NCBI GenBank assembly: GCA_963377175.1
Contig: CAUJNA010003749.1
Coordinates: forward strand, 1,197,383-1,261,382
Source: Effrenium voratum
Lineage: Eukaryota > Sar > Dinophyceae > Suessiales > Symbiodiniaceae
Direction: 5' to 3'
Length of the DNA stretch: 64,000 nt
Made by a program: the position numbers and the translations under genes. The notes under the pieces were generated by a model that saw only the letters and a program-made list of their open reading frames with translations, searched no databases and was not told the origin of the DNA. Below, piece after piece: positions 57,013 to 64,000 of the stretch; within the stretch, counting starts at the first letter, position 1, and every line of letters begins with the position of its first letter.

Positions 57013-59317
57013 TATGGGGGGTGGGGGGGGGGTTATCCTGCATCACCGCGGCTCTGATTGTGGAGGAGACCTGTGTTTGCTGTTTGTCAACACCAATTTG
57101 ACCTTTTCATTTGCTGATGAAAGCCATGCTTCAGCCGCACGCTAAAACCTGATTCATGGCTTCAATCCGCTGGCTTCTTGTTCCCGGCTTTTTGGACCAG
57201 TGAGCAAAACACGTGTCCAAATGCATGATGTCATGTCACAATGTCGGTTTGAACGCAGGACACGCTGCTAGTATGTGGCTCGGGGAGAGTCCAAAGCAGA
57301 GTCGAGCCAGACTTGGGAACGATTTACCAGACACAGAAATCTTCTCCCGCATCCCCATTCCAGCCAAAGAATCGAAGATAGCCCTCAAAGCTGTGCCATG
57401 TTTCCTTTTCCCTTTGAAGACAAAATTCCCAAGCGGCGTGTCCCAGCTCATGTCCGAAAGGTGCGGTACGCCTGCCCATGGGTAGAGCAGGACGGCCCAG
57501 GGGGGGGGGGGGGCTTCCTCTTCAGGTTTCAGAGCACAATGTTGAAACGGTGGGAGGGGGGAATCTTGGATTGTGCGGCTCCCTGCGACCAAATGTTACT
57601 TAGGAGCTGTCCGGAGGGGATGGGAAAAGAGCCGCAGTCTTCTCTTCGGGCTGCCTTTTATACTTCCAAGAAGCTGTCAAATGCGCCCGCACCTGCCGAA
57701 GGAAAACTTCGTGCCACCCTGCCCGCGCCCTCCTCTTCAGGTTTCAGAGCACAAGCCGCATGCCCACTAGGTCCTCCAGTAGAGAGGTTAGGAAAAGGGT
57801 ATCTTTTTTTGTAGCAGAACCCTACTCGGGCTCGATTCAGCAGTTGTTCGGTTTGAGCCTTTGATAATGCTAACCCCGGCTAAATAAACCACTGGCTGAT
57901 CAATGACGGGGTGTTCTCTTTTCAGCGGGGATTCATCACTTTTGGGATGGAACACCCCTAATAGTGGCACGGGTTTATTTATCCTGGGGCAACATGAAAT
58001 TATAAGATATATTATGGGTCACAAGAGCATGCTGAAAAGCAGGGTTTTACCTTGAGTCCAAATCGGACAACGACGTGTGTTTCCTATGGCCCGAGAGCTT
58101 TCCCTCTGACGAACATACATGTAATGGGACCTCTGAGAATGCAAGCCCAAGACTCGTCATGCGTGCCAAAGCTGCCACTTCTATTTGACCTTTTCATTTG
58201 CTGATGAAAGCCATGCTTCAGCCGCACGCTAAAACCTGATTCATGGCTTCAATCCGCTGGCTTCTTGTTCCCGGCTTTTTGGACCAGTGAGCAGGACACG
58301 TGTCCAAATGCATGATGTCATGTCACAATGTCGGTTTGAACGCAGGACACGCTGCTAGTATCTGGCTCGGGGAGAGTCCAAAGCAGAGTCGAGCCAGACT
58401 TGGGAACGATTTACCAGACACAGAAATCTTCTCCCGCATCCCCATTCCAGCCAAAGAATCGAAGATAGCCCTCAAAGCTGTGCCATGTTTCCTTTTCCCT
58501 TTGAAGACAAAATTCCCAAGTAGCGTGTCCCAGCTCATGTCCGAAAGGTGCGGTACGCCTGCCCATGGGTAGAGCAGGACGGCCCAGGGGGGGGGGTGCT
58601 TCCTCTTCAGGTTTCAGAGCACAATGTTGAAACGGTGGGAGGGGGGAATCTTGGATTTTGTGGCTCCCTGCGACCAAATGTTACTTAGGAGCTGTCCGGA
58701 GGGGATGGGAAAAGGAGCCGCAGTCTTCTCTTCCTTCTTCACATTTGCGTAGGGCTGCCTTTTATACTTCCAAGAAGCTGTCAAATGCGCCCGCACCTGC
58801 CAAAGGAAAACTTCGTGCCACCATGCCCGCGCCCTCCTCTTCAGGTTTCAGAGCGTCCTCCAGTAGAGAGGTTAGGAAAAGGGTATCTTTTTTTGTAGCA
58901 GAACCCTACTCGGGCTCGATTCAGCTGTTGAAAGATGTGTTCTTGACAGCGCCTTCGGTGCAGAAGCTTCCAGAGTAGTGTTGGTACAGCTGCAAGCCAG
59001 CTGCACAAGACACGCGTAGGTCGCCCTCACAATACTCTCGCTTTGTCGAACTCGGTGGACGTTGCAGCCGCAGCGGAGAAACGCATCGCGGCCGTGTCGC
59101 AGAGCTTTGAAAAATCTACGGTAACTGTGTCCGGCAGTTTCGCACGTATGGGGGGTGGGGGGGGGTTATCCTGCATCACCGCGGCTCTGTTTGTGGAGGA
59201 GACCTGTGTTTGCTGTTTGTCAACACCAATGGTACCATTTTGGTAGGTGAATTCACCAACCGTTTTGCTCAATTTGGCGGTCAAAACCGGTGTGGAATTC
59301 ACGAATCACAATCGGAA

Positions 59318-59437
59318 ATGTTCATAGGTCGAAAGGCGACTGGGACGCTGAAGTTCATGTGGCAAAAGATGTCGGAACCAGCCGAAACAAGGCAAGTAAC
59401 AAAGAAAAAACAAGTACCTCCGTTGAAGTGTGACTGA
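59318..59437 (+). CDS. candidate small frame or terminal exon
   Basis: MFIGRKATGTLKFMWQKMSE then PAETRQVTKKKQVPPLKCD and a stop. Basic, natural composition. It lies just past the third repeat unit. Confidence 0.3.
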   Translation: MFIGRKATGTLKFMWQKMSEPAETRQVTKKKQVPPLKCD

Positions 59438-60096
59438 GCTGTTAGCAGGCAAATTGGAAGTTCAAATTCTTTGATGAGCATCCATCCTCTGTCATGCGAG
59501 AGCGCGCGGAAAAAACGCTACAAAGTCGGACGCTGCATCGGAGTGGCTGCACGAACATGCAGGACAGCCATCTTGAATTGGGCTGTGCACTGAACCTCTT
59601 GCAATTCGGGTTGGCCGGTTAAACCGAGTCGAGTTGTTAAGGCCCTTTGAACAAATGTGAGAACACACTCCTCGCCCGACTCATGAAGCATTCCCATGTA
59701 CAGTCACTTTTTTTGCCTGATACGGAACGGGTTGAGTGAGTCCAAGGATGAGCCCCTTGGGAGTTTGAGGACCCCAGTTTGATATTCTCGGGCAGGCCCT
59801 GTTTGGTTTCTCATTGGTCACGCAGGTATCTTTTGAACAAGTACTGGAAGCATGGTTTCTTGTGTATCAAATTAAGTCGATGTAAGGGTAGCCACGGCTT
59901 TGCGGTTGGTTCTACAGGGGTTATGTAAATTAAATTGTGATATGGGGGGCTAGAAAACCATGTTCAGGCATGAGCATAAGATGCGAGCCGGTATATTGGC
60001 TGGCTCCAAGATCATTTAGGTTTAGCTCCGCCCCGAGGGTAGAGACAGCTGTCAGATGGCGCGCCAGGCCCGGTCCCCTGCGCGTAGGTACGTCAG
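59438..60096. other. non-coding spacer
   Basis: No gene seen. Confidence 0.4.
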
Positions 60097-60216
60097 CTGC
60101 TGGAAGCTGGGGCAGCTGCTCGCGAGGCATTTGAAGATGCTGCCGCCAGGAAGGGACTTTCAGGGCCTGAAGCACGGGCTGACGCTGGCACTGACTTTGA
60201 CGATGAGGATCCGTGA
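60097..60216 (+). CDS. candidate terminal exon, acidic C-terminus
   Basis: After TACGTCAG the frame reads LLEAGAAAREAFEDAAARKG then LSGPEARADAGTDFDDEDP and TGA at 60214. An Ala/Glu helix and an acidic tail give a convincing protein C-terminus; the other frames give implausible peptides. Family unknown. Confidence 0.5.
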   Translation: MLEAGAAAREAFEDAAARKGLSGPEARADAGTDFDDEDP

Positions 60217-60298
60217 CTCGCAGACGAAAAAACATCTAGCAGGTCAGAGCCTCAGGAGGGATGGGTGGTTGGGGTGTGGTTCGGAATTGGTTTTGGCT

Positions 60299-60525
60299 TG
60301 CCTTGGCTAGGCCCATGGAAGGGGGGTTGGTAGGCCTTGGCTAAGGAGGGTTGGTAGGCCTTGGCTAGGCCCATGGAAGGGGGGTCTATGGAAGGAGGGT
60401 TGGTAGGCCATCGAGGGGGGTTGGTAGGCCTTGGCTAGGCCTACCAACCCTCCTTCCATAGACCTAGCCAAGGCCTAGCAACCCCCCTTCCATGGGCCTA
60501 GCCAAGGGCTACCGACCCCCCTTCC
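60299..60525. repeat. GGCCTTGGCTAGGCCCATGG inverted-repeat cluster, copy 2
   Basis: Direct units followed by inverted CTACCAACCCTCCTTCCATA and CCTTCCATGGGCCTAGCCAA units; same family and same head-to-head layout as 52595-52778. Confidence 0.9.
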
Positions 60526-60559
60526 GCAGGTACGGACCTCAGCCTGTGATGTAATGTAA

Positions 60560-60938
60560 GGTGAGGTAGCGTATGTAGTCATGTACTTTTGTATGTATGT
60601 ATGCAATATGAATGACTGTATGTAATGTATGTAACGTATGTCAGTATGTATGTACGTATGTAATGTAATGAAATGTGATGTGTGTAGTGTAGTGAAATGG
60701 AAAGTAATGTAATGTAATGTAACGTAACGCAGTGTAATGTAATGTGTGTAATGTATGTATGTATTGTATGTGTGTATGTATGTATGTATTTATGTAGTGT
60801 ATGTATGTATGTATGTATTGTATGTATGTATGTATGTATGTATGTAAGTAAGTAAGTAATGTATGTATGTATGTCTGTATGTCTGTATGTATGTATGTAT
60901 GTATTCATGTTTGTATGTATGTATGTATGTAATGAAAG

Positions 60939-60969
<31 letters not shown>

Positions 60970-63404
60970 GGTAATGTATGTAGGTATGTAATGTATGTAT
61001 GTACGTAATGTAATGTAATGTAATGTAATGTAATGTAGTGTAGTGTAGTGTAATGTATGTATGTATGTATGTATGTATGTATGTATGTATGTATGTATGT
61101 ATGTACTGTATGTAAAGTATGTAATGTATGTATGTATGTATTCATTCATGTATGTATGTATGTAATGAAAATATGTATGTATATGTGTATGTAATGTATG
61201 TATGTATGTATGTAATGTATGTATGTAATGTAATGTAATGTAATGTAATGTAATGTATGTATGTATGTATGTACTGTATGTAAAGTATGTAATGTATGCA
61301 TGTGTATGTATGTGAATATGTAATGTACTGTAATGTACTGTAATGTAGTGTAGCGTAGTGTCATGCGACGTAAAGTAATGTATTGTAATTTGACGTAATG
61401 TAACGTATGTATGCATGTATGTATGCATGTGTGTTTCTATGTACGTTTGTATGTATGTACATATGTATGTATGTACTGTAATGTAATGTAATGTAATGCA
61501 ATGTCGGCATGCATGTATGTATGCTTGTTATGTATGCATGTTTGTATGTGTGTGTACGTATGTATGCAAAGTATTCATGTATGTATGTACTGTATTGTAT
61601 TGTATTGTAGTGTATTTGTATGTATGTGTGTATGTATACGTATGTAATGTATGTATGTAATGTATATATGTAATGTAACGTAGTGTAATGCCATGTGATG
61701 TAATGTAGTGTCGTGTACTGTAGTGTAGTATACGTACGTGTGTGTTTCTAGGCATGCGTTTATGTATGTATGTATGTATGTATGTGAGTATGAATGTGTG
61801 TATGTATGTACGTATGTGTGTATGTATGTATGCAATGTGCGTACTGTATGCATGCATGCATGCATTCACTCATGTGTACATATATATATATATGTATGTA
61901 TATGTATATCTATTTATGTATGTATGTATGTATGTCTGTATGTAATGTATGTATGTATGCATGTCTGTATGTATGCAATGTAATGTATTGTAATGTGCGT
62001 ATGTATGTGTGTACGTATATACGTACGTACGTACGTACGCATGTATGTATGTATGGTATGGTATGGCATGGCCTGGTATGGTATGGTATGGTATGGTATG
62101 TCTGTATGTATGTAACTCTGGAATGTACGTTTGTATATATATATATAGTTATATAATGTATATCTGTATGCATGTACTGTAATCTAATTCGGTGTAATGA
62201 AATTTCACATACTGTCATGTACTGCAATGTATGTATGTATGTATCTAATCCTGTACTGTATGCATTGATGGAATGTTGTAATGTATAGATGTACGTACAT
62301 ATGTACATATGTATGTATGCATGTATGTATGTAATGTATGTATGTAATGTATGTAATGTAATGTAATGTAATGTAATGTATGTTTGTATGTATGTACTGT
62401 ATGTAAAGTATGTAATGTACTGTAATTTGGCGTAATGGAACGTATGTATGCATGTATGTACGCATGTGTGTTTCTATGTACGTTTTCATGTATGTCATAT
62501 GTATGTATGTAATGTAATGTAATGCAATGCAATGTCGGCATGCATGTATGTATGCACGTTTGTTATGTATGCATGTTTGTATGTGTGTGTGTACGTATGT
62601 ATGCAAAGTATTAATGTATGCATGTACTGTATTGCTAGTGTAAGTGTATGTGTGTGTATGTATGTATTTATCTATTTATGTAATGTATGTATGTAATGTA
62701 TATATGTAATGTAACGTAGTGTAATGCCATGTAATGTAATGTAGCGTCGTGTAGTGTAGTGTAGTATACGTAAGTATGTGTTTCTAGCCATGCGTATATG
62801 TATGTATGTATTTATCTATTTATGTATGTATGTATGTATGTACGTAATGTGCGTACTGTATGTATGCATGCATGCATGCATTCATGCATGTGTACATGTA
62901 TGTCTGTATGTATGTATGTATGTGATTTCATGCATGTATGCATGTCTGTATGTATGCAATGTAATGTATTGTAATGTGCGTATGTATGTGTGTACGTATA
63001 TACGTACGTACGTACGTATGTATGTATGGTATGGTATGGCATGGTATGGCATGGCATGGTATGGTATGGTTGTCTGTATGTATGTAATTCTGTACTGTAC
63101 GTTTGTATTTATATATATTTATTTATATAATGTATATCTGTAGGCCTGTACTGTAACATAATGGAGCGTAATGAAATTTAACATACTGTCATGTAATGCA
63201 ATGTATGTATGTATGTATCTAACCCTGTACTGTATGTATTGGTGGAATGTTGTAATGTATGTATCTAATCCTGTACTGTATGTATTGATGGAATGTTGTA
63301 ATGTATGTATGTATGTAATTATGTAATGTATAGAAGTACGTACATATGTACATATGTATGTATGCATGTGTGTATGTCATGTAATTGTCATGTATGTATG
63401 TATG

Positions 63405-63435
<31 letters not shown>

Positions 63436-63840
63436 TGAAATGGAACGCAATGTAACGGAATGGAATGTAATGTAATGTAGTGTAATGTAATGTAGTGTAA
63501 TGTAATGTGTGTATGTATGTATGTATGTATCCATGTTTCTTGTGTGATGTAATGTGTTGCAACAAAACGCAATGTAATGTGATGCAATGCAATGTAATGT
63601 AATGTACTGTAATGTACTGTAGCGTATGTATGGAATGTAATGCAGTGTAATGTAATGGAGTGGAACGGAAGGGAATGGAATGGAATGTATGCATGTGTGT
63701 GTATGCATGCATGCATACATGCAATTATGTATGTATGCATACATGCGTGTATGCATGTCTGCATGTATTTGTCTATGTGTGTTTGCATGTATGTGTGGAT
63801 GTTTGTATGTACGTATGTACGTACGCACGCACGTATGCAA
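60560..63840 (+). repeat. 3.3-kb (TATG)n field with higher-order structure
   Basis: ATGT/GTAT tetranucleotides interspersed with TAATG pentamers. Landmarks repeat ~1 kb apart: GTGTTTCTATGTACGTTT (61434, 62467), GTAACGTAGTGTAATGCCAT (61676, 62712), GGTATGGTATGGCATGG (62052, 63023). So large blocks were duplicated after the simple repeat had diverged. All Tyr/Ile/Thr/His and Met/Cys/Val frames are artefacts. Confidence 0.95.
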
Positions 63841-64000
63841 GCCGCCCAGACAGATTGCGCTAAGCTTTGAATTGCCTCTCCAAACGAGGCCTCACATTGC
63901 CTGCATCTTGCTCTCACATGCGTCTTCTCGCGCAACAAATATTGCGCCGCAGGCGTTGCATCTCAAGATGCGCCGTTGCTGTGCGCGACTCTTTCTTGCC
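63841..64000. other. unique sequence at the window end
   Basis: The simple repeat stops sharply. Nothing recognisable in the last 160 bp. Confidence 0.5.

Larger units (their letters stand above)
56043..59228 (+). repeat. three tandem copies of a ~1.05-kb unit
   Basis: Units begin CTATTTGACCTTTTCATTTG or its GACCTTTTC core at about 56043, 57100 and 58184. Copies 1 and 3 run through ACTCGGTGGACGTTGCAGCC to GTCAACACCAAT. Copy 2 is cut at about 57843 and joins GTTTGAGCCTTTGATAATGC, sequence otherwise found just upstream of copy 1 (55988). A poly-G run in each unit differs in length (16, 13 and 10). Confidence 0.95.

Noticed and set aside
55019..59437. A virus or retroelement as source of the 55-59 kb repeats
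   Set aside because: No reverse transcriptase, integrase, capsid or terminal-repeat signature is visible in any frame.
60579..63938. Many frames made of Tyr, Ile, His and Thr, or Met, Cys, Val and Tyr
   Set aside because: Translations of the TATG repeat in its different phases.

Overview
This window looks like nuclear DNA from a large, repeat-rich protist genome, most likely a dinoflagellate. That assignment is inference. It rests on very low coding density, many short GC-rich exon-like islands between AG acceptors and GT/GC/GA donors, almost all supported coding on the + strand, a tandem array of ubiquitin-like plus BspA-type leucine-rich-repeat genes, and an enormous load of simple repeats, satellites and short inverted-repeat elements. 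Nothing looks prokaryotic: I see no operons, ribosome-binding sites or CRISPR arrays.

Layout. 0.58-2.98 kb: an acidic, alanine-rich protein gene with a 60-bp coding minisatellite that contains a frameshift. 3-6.8 kb: intron or intergenic DNA packed with short dispersed elements and one exon-like island. 6.8-12.0 kb: three tandem ~1.9 kb units, two with intact leucine-rich-repeat genes and the third decayed. 12-25 kb: microsatellites, dispersed elements and isolated exon candidates, including a phase-matched two-exon 3' gene end at 21.7-22.2 kb. 25.2-27.1 kb: a (TTGGCTTC)n tract and an array of G/C hairpins. 27-36 kb: more exon candidates, a 113-bp inverted-repeat element with an 8-bp target duplication, and a cysteine-rich terminal exon. 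36.7-43.3 kb: CAGGCGCC/AAAACACC repeats, a ~390-bp satellite array and a (CCTT)n tract. 45.9-49.6 kb: three exons of a DEAD-box RNA helicase separated by repeat-filled introns. 51.3-55.6 kb: a second inverted-repeat element with a perfect 8-bp target duplication, a terminal exon followed by a start exon, a 2-kb pyrimidine tract and a broken coding segment. 55.8-59.4 kb: three copies of a ~1-kb unit. 60.1 kb: an acidic terminal exon. 60.5-63.8 kb: a 3.3-kb (TATG)n field.

The most interesting material is the non-coding architecture. Several families of ~70-125 bp elements with inverted ends recur, two of them with 8-bp target-site duplications, and they resemble non-autonomous DNA transposons or introners. 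A G-rich hairpin core is shared, in opposite orientation, by two otherwise unrelated arrays 12 kb apart. Exon calls without a named family rest on reading frame, composition and splice-like borders only; they need transcript data and some will be wrong.
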